This document shows, piece by piece, positions 16,779 to 25,523 of a DNA stretch of 32,672 bases. Within the stretch, counting starts at the first letter, position 1. Each line of letters starts with the position of its first letter. Source of the stretch: an uncultured Clostridium sp. (GTDB lineage Bacteria > Bacillota_A > Clostridia > TANB77 > CAG-508). Location: positions 1 to 32,672 of the forward strand of contig CANCZH010000011.1 in assembly GCA_947382445.1 (NCBI GenBank), read 5' to 3'. The notes below the pieces were generated by a model that had not been told where the DNA came from, did no database searches, and saw only the letters and a list, made by a program, of their open reading frames with translations. The position numbers were made by a program, and so were the translations under genes.

Positions 16779-18284
16779 ATGAACGAAAATGAAAACAATA
16801 TAGAACAAAATGAAGAATTAGATGTAAATCATCTAATTCAAATAAGAAGAGACAAATTAAAGGAATTACAAGAAGCAGGAAAAGACCCATTTGAAATTAC
16901 AAAATACGATAGAAGCAATACAGCAGGAGAAATAAAAGCAAACTATGAACAATTTGAACAAAAAGATGTAAAAGTAGCAGGAAGAATAATTGCAAAAAGA
17001 ATAATGGGAAAAGCATCTTTCTGTACAATACAAGACTGTGATGAAAAAATACAAAGTTATGTTAGCATAAATGACTTAGGAGAAGAAAGCTACAAAGCAT
17101 TTAAAACATGGGATATTGGAGATATTATAGGAATTTCTGGATTTGTATTTAAAACAAGAACAGAAGAAATATCTGTACATGCTAAAGAAGTAGTACTTTT
17201 ATCAAAATCACTAAGACCATTACCAGAAAAATTTCATGGATTAAAAGACCCAGATTTACGTTATAGACAAAGATATACAGATTTAATAGTAAATCCAGAA
17301 GTAAAAGAGAGTTTCATAATAAGAAGCAAAATAATAAAAAATATAAGAAAAATATTAGAAGAAAATGGATATTTAGAAGTAGAAACACCAGTACTAAATA
17401 CAATTTCAGGAGGAGCATCAGCAAGACCATTTATCACACACCATAACAGTTTAGACATAAATATGTATTTAAGAATTGCGTTAGAACTAAATTTAAAGAG
17501 ATTAATAGTAGGTGGATTTGATAGAGTATATGAAATTGGAAGAGTTTTCAGAAATGAAGGAATGGATATAAGACATAATCCAGAATTTACTGAACTTGAA
17601 TTATATGCTGCATATCAAGATTATAATGATATGATGAATATAACAGAAGAACTATTTTCTAGAACAGCACAAGATGTATTAGGAACAACAAAAGTAACAT
17701 ATCAAGGAACAGAAATTGATCTAGCACCAGGATGGAAAAGAATAACAATGATAGAAAGTGTAAAAGAAGTAACAGGAATTGACTTTAACAAAATTGAAAG
17801 TGATGAAGAAGCTGTAAAGATTGCAGAAGAAAAAGGACTAAAATTTGCAGATGAAACAAAAAGAACACGTGGAGATGTAATAGCAATGTTCTTTGATGAA
17901 TATGTTGAAGAAACATTAATTCAGCCAACATTTATATATGATTATCCCGTAGAAATTTCACCATTAGCAAAGAGAAAAACAGCAGATAAGAGACTAACAG
18001 AAAGATTTGAAGTATTTATTGGCGGACGTGAATATGGAAATGCTTTCTCTGAATTAAATGACCCAATTGATCAATATGAAAGATTTAAAAAACAAGTAGA
18101 AGCAAGAGAAGCAGGAGATGAAGAAGCAGGAATGATGGATGAAGATTATGTACAAGCATTAGAAATAGGATTACCTCCAACAGGTGGACTAGGAATAGGT
18201 ATAGATAGATTTGTAATGCTTCTTACAGATAATGCATCAATAAGAGATGTATTATTATTTCCAACAATGAAACCATTAAACTAA
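16779..18284 (+). CDS. lysS: Lysyl-tRNA synthetase, class II
   Basis: LysRS charges tRNA-Lys in the cytosol. ATG 16779 gives 501 residues and has a GGAAGGAA site; the in-frame ATG 16761 lies just before this site and is unlikely. The N-terminal OB-fold anticodon-binding domain includes [20 protein letters not shown]. Class II motif 2 is in [20 protein letters not shown] and motif 3 in [40 protein letters not shown] is characteristic of LysRS. The acidic extension [17 protein letters not shown] is lineage-specific. It has its own promoter and a strong terminator, so it is monocistronic. Confidence 0.97.
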   Translation: MNENENNIEQNEELDVNHLIQIRRDKLKELQEAGKDPFEITKYDRSNTAGEIKANYEQFEQKDVKVAGRIIAKRIMGKASFCTIQDCDEKIQSYVSINDLGEESYKAFKTWDIGDIIGISGFVFKTRTEEISVHAKEVVLLSKSLRPLPEKFHGLKDPDLRYRQRYTDLIVNPEVKESFIIRSKIIKNIRKILEENGYLEVETPVLNTISGGASARPFITHHNSLDINMYLRIALELNLKRLIVGGFDRVYEIGRVFRNEGMDIRHNPEFTELELYAAYQDYNDMMNITEELFSRTAQDVLGTTKVTYQGTEIDLAPGWKRITMIESVKEVTGIDFNKIESDEEAVKIAEEKGLKFADETKRTRGDVIAMFFDEYVEETLIQPTFIYDYPVEISPLAKRKTADKRLTERFEVFIGGREYGNAFSELNDPIDQYERFKKQVEAREAGDEEAGMMDEDYVQALEIGLPPTGGLGIGIDRFVMLLTDNASIRDVLLFPTMKPLN

Positions 18285-18290
18285 AAATAT

Positions 18291-18337
18291 AAAAAGCATG
18301 AACTAGTAATTAAATAGTTTATGCTTTTTATATTTTT
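18291..18337 (+). terminator. Rho-independent terminator of lysS
   Basis: A 14-bp stem AAAAAGCATGAACT (18291-18304) pairs with AGTTTATGCTTTTT (18316-18329) with one G-U pair, followed by ATATTTTT. It lies in the 324-base gap 18285-18608, which also holds the promoter and repeats of the next gene. Confidence 0.86.
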
Positions 18338-18456
18338 AGGAATGTTTTTTAAACTTCTTATAATTTGGCAACAATAATGTGGAATTTGCAGTAAATCTTA
18401 ACTATCTAATATAAAAATGTTATTAATAAAAAAGTGTCGAGAATTACCTGATTTAT

Positions 18457-18485
18457 TTGAATTATGTCAATATGTATGTTATAAT
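18457..18485 (+). promoter_or_regulatory. Sigma-A-type promoter for the beta-CASP gene
   Basis: TTGAAT (18457-18462), a 17-base spacer and a perfect TATAAT (18480-18485). The transcript would have a leader of about 115 bases containing an inverted and a direct repeat. Confidence 0.65.
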
Positions 18486-18514
18486 ACCGATAGACTTCAA
18501 ACAAACAGATATAA

Positions 18515-18556
18515 GTGAAAAGAATTTTTCACATTATCAGTGGAAACATTATCAGT
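18515..18556 (+). promoter_or_regulatory. Operator-like inverted repeat and direct repeat downstream of the promoter
   Basis: GTGAAAA (18515-18521) is the inverse of TTTTCAC (18526-18532) around a 4-base centre. It runs directly into two copies of ACATTATCAGT (18531-18541 and 18546-18556). These sit 30-70 bases past the -10 of the beta-CASP gene. They look like repressor or RNA-binding sites; no regulator gene is adjacent. Confidence 0.4.
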
Positions 18557-18608
18557 AAAGTAACTTGTAAACAAAATGTGAACTAAAGCAAGAAAAGGAG
18601 GCATATAT

Positions 18609-20192
18609 ATGAGTAATTCTGGCTTTAAAGCACATTTGTGTGCGTATCACAGCGGGGTAACTGGCAGCAAGATAATCGTTGTGGTGGACTTTCCAAATGG
18701 GACAGTCCGTCGGATAATGGTAGATGATGGGTGTTTTCAGGAAAGGGAATATGAACAATTAAACTATGTAAATGACATCAATCCTAAAAATATTGATGCT
18801 GTTCTTGTAACACATAGTCATATTGACCACATTGGAATGCTACCAAAGTTTGTAAAAGATGGGTATAACAACAAGATTTATATGACCAAATATGCAAAAC
18901 AGTTATGTCCAGACTTTTTACAAGACGCAGCAAACAGACAGAAAGAGAATGCGAAAAACCTGAGAAAGAAACACCCTGAGAAAAAAGAAGTTTTTCAATC
19001 GTTATATTCTAAAAAAGATATAACAGAAGAAAAGAAACTTGTAAAGGGCTTGGAATATCGCGAAGAAAAGGAAATTCTTCCAGGAATAAAGGTAACATTC
19101 TTTGAAAACGGTCATCTGCTTGGCGCAGCAATGATTTGGCTCAGAATTTCTTGTGAGGGTATGGAAGACATAAATTTCTTTTTCACTGGAGATTATAAGC
19201 TGAAAAACTGTTTCTACCCAGTACTAGAAATTCCAGAAGAAGTAAAGAAAAAGCCATTAATCATGATTCACGAGTCTACAAATGGTCAGATATCATCAAA
19301 AGAAATAAATAGAAACTTTTGGGATAATATGATCAAAGCCTTTAGTGAACACAAAAATGTACTTATTGGTGCATTTGCACAGGGGCGCATGCAAGAGATA
19401 TTGCATAGCTTCAAGTGCAAACAAGAAGTAATTCCACCAGAATATGTCATATATGTAGATGGCATATTAGGAATTAAGACAAACAACAGGTACAAATCAA
19501 TTCTGAATGAGTATAACCCTGAAAAAGCAGATTTTATGCCACAAAGGTGCTATCCAGTGCTAGATGATGAGACAAGGGAAAGAGTATTGCTTGACACAAG
19601 ACCAAAGATTATCATAACAACAAGTGGAATGTTGAGTGATGGACCAGCAAGGTTTTATGTCCCGATTTTTTTAGAAATGGAGGACACAGTAATCCAACTA
19701 ATTGGGTATGCAGCAGAGGGAACGCTGGCAAGAGCACTACTTGAAGGAAAAAAAGCTCAAATAGTTAAGTTTGCTGGAAAAAAGCTCATTAAGCGAGCAG
19801 AAGTTAAATCCACTCGTGAGATGAGTGGACATTGTTTTAATGATGAGATGATTGAGTTTATAAATGGTTTTAGCAATATTAAATTTATTGCACTTAATCA
19901 TGGAAGCACTGAAAGTCAGGAATACTTCCGAAATTTGGTTTTGAAAGAAACCAATGTGGAGAACGTAGAACTTCTTAACAGAGAAAATGCATATGTAATT
20001 TATCAAAACACGCCCAAAGGTGCGGATTATTGTGATATACAGATAAAGCATTTTACTCCCAAACAAGAAGAACTGCAAACTTCAAAAGAGGAACGGAGAA
20101 CACGGCGGACCCGAAAAGCTGAAAGGAAAGCAAGAAACAAGGCAAGGAAAAATCCTAGAAAAAGAAAGGAAAAGAAAGACAGCGAAGAATAA
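18609..20192 (+). CDS. Metallo-beta-lactamase-fold beta-CASP nuclease-like protein with basic tail
   Basis: The 527-residue protein has all the hallmarks of the beta-CASP group (RNase J/CPSF-73-like RNA or DNA nucleases). HSHIDH (residues 69-74) is the metal-binding motif II, with His169 in ENGHLLGAAM and Asp195 in FTGDYK. The beta-CASP motifs are ESTNG (222-226), TTSGMLSDGPA (337-347), MSGHCFN with His408, and ALNHGS with His430. The last 45 or so residues are extremely Arg/Lys-rich, a probable nucleic-acid-binding tail. It is shorter and organised differently from RNase J. Codon use is foreign to the neighbourhood, with several in-frame CGG codons (for example at 18709). It has AAAGGAGG, its own promoter and its own terminator, so it looks like an acquired single-gene unit. 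Confidence 0.85.
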   Translation: MSNSGFKAHLCAYHSGVTGSKIIVVVDFPNGTVRRIMVDDGCFQEREYEQLNYVNDINPKNIDAVLVTHSHIDHIGMLPKFVKDGYNNKIYMTKYAKQLCPDFLQDAANRQKENAKNLRKKHPEKKEVFQSLYSKKDITEEKKLVKGLEYREEKEILPGIKVTFFENGHLLGAAMIWLRISCEGMEDINFFFTGDYKLKNCFYPVLEIPEEVKKKPLIMIHESTNGQISSKEINRNFWDNMIKAFSEHKNVLIGAFAQGRMQEILHSFKCKQEVIPPEYVIYVDGILGIKTNNRYKSILNEYNPEKADFMPQRCYPVLDDETRERVLLDTRPKIIITTSGMLSDGPARFYVPIFLEMEDTVIQLIGYAAEGTLARALLEGKKAQIVKFAGKKLIKRAEVKSTREMSGHCFNDEMIEFINGFSNIKFIALNHGSTESQEYFRNLVLKETNVENVELLNRENAYVIYQNTPKGADYCDIQIKHFTPKQEELQTSKEERRTRRTRKAERKARNKARKNPRKRKEKKDSEE

Positions 20193-20209
20193 AAACTGAA
20201 TAATGTACC

Positions 20210-20244
20210 AAAGGAGCAGATGAGATAATCATTTGCTCTTTTCC
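20210..20244 (+). terminator. Rho-independent terminator after the beta-CASP gene
   Basis: AAAGGAGCAGATGA (20210-20223) pairs with TCATTTGCTCTTTT (20229-20242) through two G-U pairs. The T-tract is largely within the stem. Confidence 0.68.
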
Positions 20245-20289
20245 AGTTTAATAAGTATAATTTTAATTATTGGAAACACTATAAAATAT

Positions 20290-20317
20290 TTGATAAATTT
20301 TTATTATGTGATATAAT
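20290..20317 (+). promoter_or_regulatory. Sigma-A-type promoter for the M50 protease gene
   Basis: TTGATA (20290-20295), a 16-base spacer and a perfect TATAAT (20312-20317), 61 bases before the start codon. Confidence 0.62.
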
Positions 20318-20378
20318 ACAAAATATTTAACAAAGTACTAAATAAATTAGTACTTTTATAGAAAGGACAAAAGAAAAT

Positions 20379-21131
20379 ATGTATGGATTTGGATTCGACA
20401 GAAAAACACTATATATAATAATGGCGGTACTAATTGGTCTAACACTAATAAATATGGGAAGTTTCAATATAATGATAACACTATTAACACTACCAGGTGT
20501 TATATTAGCGATGTCATTTCATGAATTTGCACATGCTTTTGCAGCAGATAAATTAGGAGATTCAACACCAAGAAATCAAGGAAGATTAACTTTAGATCCA
20601 CTAAAACACATTGATCCAGTAGGAATATTTTTATTAATATTTGCACATATTGGATGGGGAAAACCAGTTCAAATTAATCCAAATAATTTTTCAAAAGTAT
20701 CAAGAGAAAAAGGAGAAGTAATAGTATCATTAGCAGGACCACTTGCAAATTTCATATTAGCATTCATACTAATGATTATATTTTATTTAATAGCAATATT
20801 TATACCAGGAACAGGAATATTAGCTTCAATGACAGGAATAAACATAATGAGCATAATCATAACAATGATTTATTATGCAATAGTTGTAAATATTGGATTA
20901 GGAGTATTTAACTTAATACCAATACCACCATTAGATGGTTCAAAAATATTCTTAAAAGTATTACCATATAAAGCACAAAGATGGATTGACGAACATATGT
21001 CAATGATACAAATTATATTTTTATTATTGTTTATAACAAATATTTTAAGTTACATTACAGCTCCAATAATACAACTAATAATGACAGGATTAGAAACTAT
21101 TGTAAAAACAATATTTTCAATATTTATTTAA
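20379..21131 (+). CDS. Site-2-protease-family (M50) membrane metallopeptidase
   Basis: This 250-residue polytopic membrane protein has the zinc motif HEFAH at residues 48-52 in VILAMSFHEFAHAFAADKLG. The third ligand region is NLIPIPPLDGSKIF (178-191, Asp186). GDSTPRNQGRLTLDPLKHID is typical of the short YwhC-like group without a PDZ domain. About five to six hydrophobic segments are visible, starting with residues 10-45. These intramembrane proteases cut membrane-bound substrates; the physiological target of this subgroup is not known. GAAAGGA precedes the start. tsaD follows after 46 bases with no terminator, so they may be cotranscribed. Confidence 0.9.
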   Translation: MYGFGFDRKTLYIIMAVLIGLTLINMGSFNIMITLLTLPGVILAMSFHEFAHAFAADKLGDSTPRNQGRLTLDPLKHIDPVGIFLLIFAHIGWGKPVQINPNNFSKVSREKGEVIVSLAGPLANFILAFILMIIFYLIAIFIPGTGILASMTGINIMSIIITMIYYAIVVNIGLGVFNLIPIPPLDGSKIFLKVLPYKAQRWIDEHMSMIQIIFLLLFITNILSYITAPIIQLIMTGLETIVKTIFSIFI

Positions 21132-21177
21132 AAAATAATAAAATTAAGATTTTTCATAAATCTGAATGGAGAAAGAA

Positions 21178-22176
21178 ATGAAAGATATATATGTACTAGG
21201 AATAGAATCAAGTTGTGATGAAACCTCTGTTGCCATAGTAAAAAATGGTAGAGAGGTCCTTTCAAATGTAATAAACTCACAAATAAAAATACATGAAAAC
21301 TATGGTGGAGTTGTTCCAGAAATAGCATCAAGATGCCATACAGAAGTAATAAATCAAGTAACAAAACAAGCTTTAAAAGAAGCAAATATAAAACTAGAAG
21401 ATATTGATGTGATAGGGGCAACATATGGACCAGGACTAGTAGGAGCACTTTTAGTAGGAGTATCATATGCAAAAGGGCTAAGCTTTGCAAGTGGAAAACC
21501 ATTACTAGGAGTAAACCATATAGAAGGACATATTGCAGCAAATTACATAACCCATAAAGATCTAAAACCACCATTTATATGTTTAATAATTTCAGGTGGA
21601 CATACTCATCTAGTAAAAGTAAATGATTATACAGATTTTGAAATACTAGGAAAAACTAGAGATGATGCAATAGGAGAAGCTTTTGACAAAGTAGCAAGAG
21701 TAGTAGGACTTGGATATCCAGGAGGACCAAAAGTAGATAAACTTGCAAAAGAAGGAAAAGAAACAATAGAATTACCATTAGCACATATGGAAAATATGGA
21801 TTTTTCATTTAGTGGAATAAAAACAGCAGTAATAAACTTAAATCATAAAGACCCTAATATCAATAAAGCAGACTTATGTAAAAGCTTTGAAAAAGCTGCA
21901 ACAGACATGTTAGAAAATAACATAAAAAAAGCAATAAAGAAAACAAAATTAAATAAAATAGTACTAGCAGGAGGAGTGTCAAGTAACTCATATATAAGAA
22001 GCAGATTAGACGACTTAGCTCAAAAAGAAAAATTGGAAATGTATTATCCAGAATTAATATTATGTACAGATAATGCAGCAATGATAGCAGCTGCTGGATA
22101 TTATAATTACATAAAAGGCGAAAAATCAGAATTAACTTTAAACGCAGTACCAAATCTAAAACTAGGAGAAAAATAA
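21178..22176 (+). CDS. tsaD: tRNA N6-threonylcarbamoyladenosine transferase TsaD
   Basis: TsaD transfers the threonylcarbamoyl group from TC-AMP to A37 of ANN-decoding tRNAs, together with TsaB and TsaE. ATG 21178 gives 332 residues and lies six bases after GGAG; the in-frame ATG 21166 overlaps that site and is unlikely. Metal-binding His114 and His118 are in [12 protein letters not shown]. Kae1/ASKHA-fold blocks are [50 protein letters not shown] and [13 protein letters not shown]. The stop codon abuts the start of the phosphoesterase gene, indicating translational coupling. tsaB and tsaE are not in this window. Confidence 0.97.
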   Translation: MKDIYVLGIESSCDETSVAIVKNGREVLSNVINSQIKIHENYGGVVPEIASRCHTEVINQVTKQALKEANIKLEDIDVIGATYGPGLVGALLVGVSYAKGLSFASGKPLLGVNHIEGHIAANYITHKDLKPPFICLIISGGHTHLVKVNDYTDFEILGKTRDDAIGEAFDKVARVVGLGYPGGPKVDKLAKEGKETIELPLAHMENMDFSFSGIKTAVINLNHKDPNINKADLCKSFEKAATDMLENNIKKAIKKTKLNKIVLAGGVSSNSYIRSRLDDLAQKEKLEMYYPELILCTDNAAMIAAAGYYNYIKGEKSELTLNAVPNLKLGEK

Positions 22177-22881
22177 ATGTCGATATTTGTAATAGCAGAC
22201 TTGCATTTATCATTTGGAACTAACAAACCAATGGATATATTTGGAGAACATTGGGAAAACCACGATAAAAAAATAAAAGATAATTGGATAAAAAAAGTAA
22301 ATGAAAAGGACTTGGTAGTATTACCAGGTGATTTTTCATGGGCAATGAGATTAGAAGATACAATTCAAGATTTTAAATATTTAAGTGAATTACCAGGAAA
22401 AAAGCTATTACTAAAAGGAAACCATGATTATTGGTGGAGCACATTAAAAAAAATGAGAGAATACTTGAAAGAAAATAAATTTGAGAATATAGATTTTATC
22501 CAAAATAACTATTACGAACATGAAAATATAATTATAACAGGAACACATGGGTGGATTATAAATAGCAAAGAAGAAGACATGAAAATTTTAAGAAGAGAAA
22601 AACTAAGATTAGAAATGGAACTAGAAGCAATAAAAAAACAATATGGAAATGAAAAAGAAGTAATAGTGTTCATGCATTATCCACCATATGAAAAACAAAA
22701 TGGAAAAATAGAAGTACCATTTGCAGAAATATTTGAAAAATATAATATAAAACAATGTTACTATGGACATCTACATGGAGAACAGTCATATGGAAACATA
22801 AAAGACTTTGAATATAATAATGTTGAATACAAACTAATAAGTGCAGATTACTTAGACTTTGACTTAATAAAAATAATCTAA
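22177..22881 (+). CDS. Calcineurin-like metallophosphoesterase
   Basis: The 234-residue protein carries the full set of calcineurin-like motifs: D8-x-H10 (IADLHLS), GD at 51-52 (LPGDFSWAM), GNHD at 81-84 (GNHDYWWSTL), His168 in VFMHYPPYE and GHLHG at 198-202. These ligate two metals in phosphoester hydrolases. The GNHDYWW and MHYPP variants belong to an uncharacterised Firmicutes subgroup that I recognise but cannot assign to a substrate. The start codon touches the tsaD stop, and the AGGAG lies inside the end of tsaD, so expression is coupled to tsaD. Confidence 0.9.
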   Translation: MSIFVIADLHLSFGTNKPMDIFGEHWENHDKKIKDNWIKKVNEKDLVVLPGDFSWAMRLEDTIQDFKYLSELPGKKLLLKGNHDYWWSTLKKMREYLKENKFENIDFIQNNYYEHENIIITGTHGWIINSKEEDMKILRREKLRLEMELEAIKKQYGNEKEVIVFMHYPPYEKQNGKIEVPFAEIFEKYNIKQCYYGHLHGEQSYGNIKDFEYNNVEYKLISADYLDFDLIKII

Positions 22882-22894
22882 ATCAGGAGAAAAA

Positions 22895-23407
22895 ATGGAA
22901 AACAACAAAACAACAATTCATTATGTAATGGCGCACAGTAAAATGCCAGAAATAATATTAAAAAAATACACAGAATTTTTAAAAATAGCTAATCAAGGGC
23001 CAGCAGTACTAGGCTCTTTTTTAGAATTAACATGGAACCAAATAAAAAAAGACTTAGAAGAAAAAACACAATATGAAATATTAGACAAAAAACAAAGAGT
23101 TGATTTATATAGCTTTCAAATTTCTGTGATAAGCACAAATAAAAACAAGAAAATATTGAACATAATAATGCCACCAATTAGTGAATATACAGAAACAAGA
23201 TTTATAACAATATTATTAGAAAGAAAGCCTCAATATTTTACATGTGAATTATCAAAAAGTTTTAATGAAGCTAAACCAGAAGATTATTACATTTTAGGCG
23301 AATGGAAATATGATGAGAGAAAAGACAAATTTTTGCACATAGACCATGGTCGTATAGATAACTTTTCGTTAAGAGAATATCTAAATAAAATAGAAAAAGT
23401 AATTTAA
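22895..23407 (+). CDS. Unknown conserved-looking cytosolic protein
   Basis: The 170-residue product has no signal peptide or membrane segment. The N-terminus reads TTIHYVMAHSKMPEIILKKY, and later segments include GPAVLGSFLELTWNQIKKDL, ILNIIMPPISEYTETRFITI and YYILGEWKYDERKDKFLHID. I do not recognise a family. Codon use is host-like. AGGAG lies seven bases before the ATG, and it starts 13 bases after the phosphoesterase stop, so it is the last gene of a tsaD operon; a promoter for rpsB begins 23 bases after its stop. Confidence 0.78.
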   Translation: MENNKTTIHYVMAHSKMPEIILKKYTEFLKIANQGPAVLGSFLELTWNQIKKDLEEKTQYEILDKKQRVDLYSFQISVISTNKNKKILNIIMPPISEYTETRFITILLERKPQYFTCELSKSFNEAKPEDYYILGEWKYDERKDKFLHIDHGRIDNFSLREYLNKIEKVI

Positions 23408-23430
23408 AATAATATAATTGTATAAAAGTA

Positions 23431-23459
23431 TTGCAAACTCTAAAAAAAGCTGATATAAT
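23431..23459 (+). promoter_or_regulatory. Sigma-A promoter of the rpsB-tsf operon
   Basis: TTGCAA (23431-23436), a 17-base spacer and a perfect TATAAT (23454-23459). Transcription should start near 23466, leaving a leader of about 108 bases with the structure at 23478-23545. Confidence 0.8.
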
Positions 23460-23477
23460 AAAACAGTTCAAAAAACA

Positions 23478-23545
23478 CGTAAGTTTAGTTTAGGCTTGTG
23501 CTAACAAGAGTTAGTGACCCTAAATGCTAAAAATCAAAACTTGCG
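23478..23545 (+). ncRNA. Candidate r-protein leader RNA upstream of rpsB
   Basis: Three stacked helices are visible. The basal stem is CGTAAGTTT (23478-23486) with AAACTTGCG (23537-23545, one G-U). The middle stem is TTTAGG (23489-23494) with CCTAAA (23519-23524). The apical stem is CTAAC (23501-23505) with GTTAG (23510-23514), loop AAGA. It ends 20 bases before the rpsB Shine-Dalgarno site. Ribosomal protein S2 regulating its own operon is an established theme in other bacteria; here it is inference from position and fold. Confidence 0.6.
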
Positions 23546-23573
23546 GAAGTAAAATAACAAGGAGGAATTTAAA

Positions 23574-24347
23574 ATGGCAGTAGTTGCAATGAAACAATTA
23601 CTAGAAGCAGGTGTTCATTTCGGACATCAAACTAGAAGATGGGAACCTAAAATGGCTGAATACATATTCCAAGCTAGAAATGGTATCCATATTATCGATT
23701 TACAAAAAACATCAAAAAAATTAGACGAGGCTTACAAATTCTTAAAAGAACAAGCTGAAGAAGGAAAAACAGTTCTATTTGTTGGAACTAAAAAACAAGC
23801 TCAAGAATGTATTAAAGAAGCTGCAATCAAATGCAATATGTACTATGTAGACCAAAGATGGTTAGGTGGTATGCTTACAAACTTCAATACAATCCAAAGC
23901 AGAGTTGCAAGATTAAAAGAATTAGAAAGAATGTCTGAAGACGGAACATTTGATGTATTACCTAAAAAAGAAGTTATTCTTTTAAAAGGTGAAATGGAAA
24001 AACTAGAAAAAAATCTTGGTGGAATCAAAGATATGAAAGAATTACCAGGAGTAATGTTCATAGTAGACCCTAAAAAAGAAAGAATAGCTATCTTAGAAGC
24101 TAGAAAATTAAATATACCAGTTGTAGGATTAGTTGATACAAACTGTAATCCAGAAGATGTTGACTATGCAATACCTGGTAATGATGATGCTATAAGAGCT
24201 GTAAAATTAATTACAGATGTTATGGCAAATGCTGTTATAGAAGGAAGACAAGGAGAAGCTGTTGATGTAGAAGCTATGGCTTCAGAAGAAACAGAGCAGA
24301 CAGATATGGAAGAAGTTGTAGAAGCAGCTGAAGAAGTTCAAGAATAA
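23574..24347 (+). CDS. rpsB: 30S ribosomal protein S2
   Basis: The 257-residue protein begins [20 protein letters not shown], typical of bacterial S2. It contains the family blocks [48 protein letters not shown] and [21 protein letters not shown] lineage-typical acidic C-terminal tail ([20 protein letters not shown]) follows. S2 joins late in 30S assembly and lies near the S1 site. The AAGGAGG before ATG 23574 is strong. Codon use shows more T- and C-ending codons than the neighbouring genes, as expected for a highly expressed gene. It is cotranscribed with tsf. Confidence 0.98.
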   Translation: MAVVAMKQLLEAGVHFGHQTRRWEPKMAEYIFQARNGIHIIDLQKTSKKLDEAYKFLKEQAEEGKTVLFVGTKKQAQECIKEAAIKCNMYYVDQRWLGGMLTNFNTIQSRVARLKELERMSEDGTFDVLPKKEVILLKGEMEKLEKNLGGIKDMKELPGVMFIVDPKKERIAILEARKLNIPVVGLVDTNCNPEDVDYAIPGNDDAIRAVKLITDVMANAVIEGRQGEAVDVEAMASEETEQTDMEEVVEAAEEVQE

Positions 24348-24368
24348 TTTAAAAGAAAATAAAAATGT

Positions 24369-24393
24369 AGGGGTTGCCGTCCTCGGCGCCCCT
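24369..24393 (+). repeat. GC-rich palindrome between rpsB and tsf
   Basis: AGGGG (24369-24373) pairs with CCCCT (24389-24393) and TGCCG (24375-24379) with CGGCG (24384-24388), loop TCCT and one bulged T. The flank GTAGGGG resembles arms of the element at 25353-25421. Because only TTAAT follows, it could attenuate tsf expression rather than terminate fully, or protect rpsB mRNA ends. Confidence 0.65.
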
Positions 24394-24424
24394 TTAATAA
24401 AATAAAATTTAGGAGGAATTTAAA

Positions 24425-25300
24425 ATGATAACTGCAGAACTAGTTAAACAATTAAGAGAAAAAACAGGTGCTGGAATGATGGATTGCAAAAAAGTTTTAA
24501 CAGAAACTGATGGAGATATGGAAAAAGCAGCTGAACTATTAAGAGAAAGAGGAATAGCAAAAGCAGCTAAAAAATCTTCAAGAGTTGCAGCAGAAGGACT
24601 AGTAGCAACATATGTATCAGAAGATAAAAAAGTAGGAAGTGCTGTTGAAGTAAATGCAGAAACTGATTTCGTTGCTAAAAATGATGAATTTAGAACATTT
24701 GTAGCAGACATAGCTAGACAAGTAGCTATAAAAAATCCAGCTACACTTGAAGAATTATTAAATCAAAAATACTTAGACACAGATAGTACAGTACAAGAAG
24801 TTTTAACAAACAAAATTGCTACTATAGGTGAAAATATGTCAATCAGAAGATTTGTAAGATATGAATCAGAAGGATTAGTTGAAAGCTATGTACACGGAGA
24901 TGGAAAAATTGCTGTTCTAGTTAACTTTGAAAAAGGTGAAGAAGTTTTAGCAAAAGATGTTTGTATGCAAATAGCAGCAGCTAAACCAGAATACTTATCA
25001 AGAGAAGAAGTACCATCAGAAGAAGTACAAAAAGAAATGGAAATCTTAAAAGTTCAAGCTATGAATGAAGGAAAACCAGCTGAAATAGCAGAAAAAATGG
25101 TACAAGGAAGAATAGGAAAATTCTATTCAGAAATCTGTTTATTAGATCAAGAATTTGTTAAAGATTCTAGCATGAAAGTTGGAGACTTAATTAAATCTAA
25201 AGATGCAAAGATAGTTGCATTTGCAAGATTAGAAAAAGGCGAAGGAATCGAAAAAGTAGAAGAAAACTTTGCTGAAGAAGTTATGAAACAAATAAAATAA
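24425..25300 (+). CDS. tsf: Translation elongation factor Ts
   Basis: EF-Ts is the guanine-nucleotide exchange factor of EF-Tu. The 291-residue product starts MITAELVKQLREKTGAGMMD, the signature EF-Ts N-terminus (UBA-like), followed by CKKVLTETDGDMEKAAELLR and the EF-Tu contact motif TDFVAKND (residues 80-87). The second signature is in YVHGDGKIAVLVNFEKG. The length is that of the full two-subdomain form. AGGAGG precedes ATG 24425. It follows rpsB in the usual order, but pyrH and frr, which often come next in Firmicutes, are absent: a repeat and a strong terminator follow. Confidence 0.98.
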   Translation: MITAELVKQLREKTGAGMMDCKKVLTETDGDMEKAAELLRERGIAKAAKKSSRVAAEGLVATYVSEDKKVGSAVEVNAETDFVAKNDEFRTFVADIARQVAIKNPATLEELLNQKYLDTDSTVQEVLTNKIATIGENMSIRRFVRYESEGLVESYVHGDGKIAVLVNFEKGEEVLAKDVCMQIAAAKPEYLSREEVPSEEVQKEMEILKVQAMNEGKPAEIAEKMVQGRIGKFYSEICLLDQEFVKDSSMKVGDLIKSKDAKIVAFARLEKGEGIEKVEENFAEEVMKQIK

Positions 25301-25352
25301 GAGGTAAATATAATGAAATCAATAATATTTTTAAATCAATTAAATCATCATA

Positions 25353-25421
25353 GTAGGAGCGCTTGTAACTAGGGCTGATTAAAAGTCGTAGGGGCAAGTG
25401 CTAAAAGGCATGCGCTCCTAC
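25353..25421. repeat. GC-rich inverted-repeat element downstream of tsf
   Basis: GTAGGAGCGC (25353-25362) is perfectly complementary to GCGCTCCTAC (25412-25421). A second arm GTAGGGGC (25389-25396) can pair with the same right arm, and GCGCTTG can pair with CAAGTGC, so two folds compete. Its GC content stands out sharply from the flanks. It interrupts a short frame starting at ATG 25313 with a GAGGT site. Probably a dispersed palindromic repeat, related to the rpsB-tsf palindrome. Confidence 0.65.
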
Positions 25422-25455
25422 GATATCGATTAAAAAATGTATTTGATTTTACATT

Positions 25456-25490
25456 AAAGAACGATTCGTAGAAGAATCGTTCTTTTTTTG
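25456..25490 (+). terminator. Rho-independent terminator of the rpsB-tsf operon
   Basis: A perfect 12-bp stem AAAGAACGATTC (25456-25467) pairs with GAATCGTTCTTT (25474-25485), followed by an uninterrupted T run to 25489. Confidence 0.93.
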
Positions 25491-25523
25491 TACCTAAAAA
25501 TTAATAAAAGGAGAAATATATAA

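Noticed and set aside
21137..21170. Hairpin AGATTT/AAATCT between the M50 gene and tsaD as a terminator
   Set aside because: Only six AT-rich pairs and no T-run; readthrough into tsaD is likely.
25313..25372. Short frame of 19 codons with a GAGGT site after tsf
   Set aside because: It enters the GC-rich repeat and stops; could be a truncated gene start but too short to annotate.
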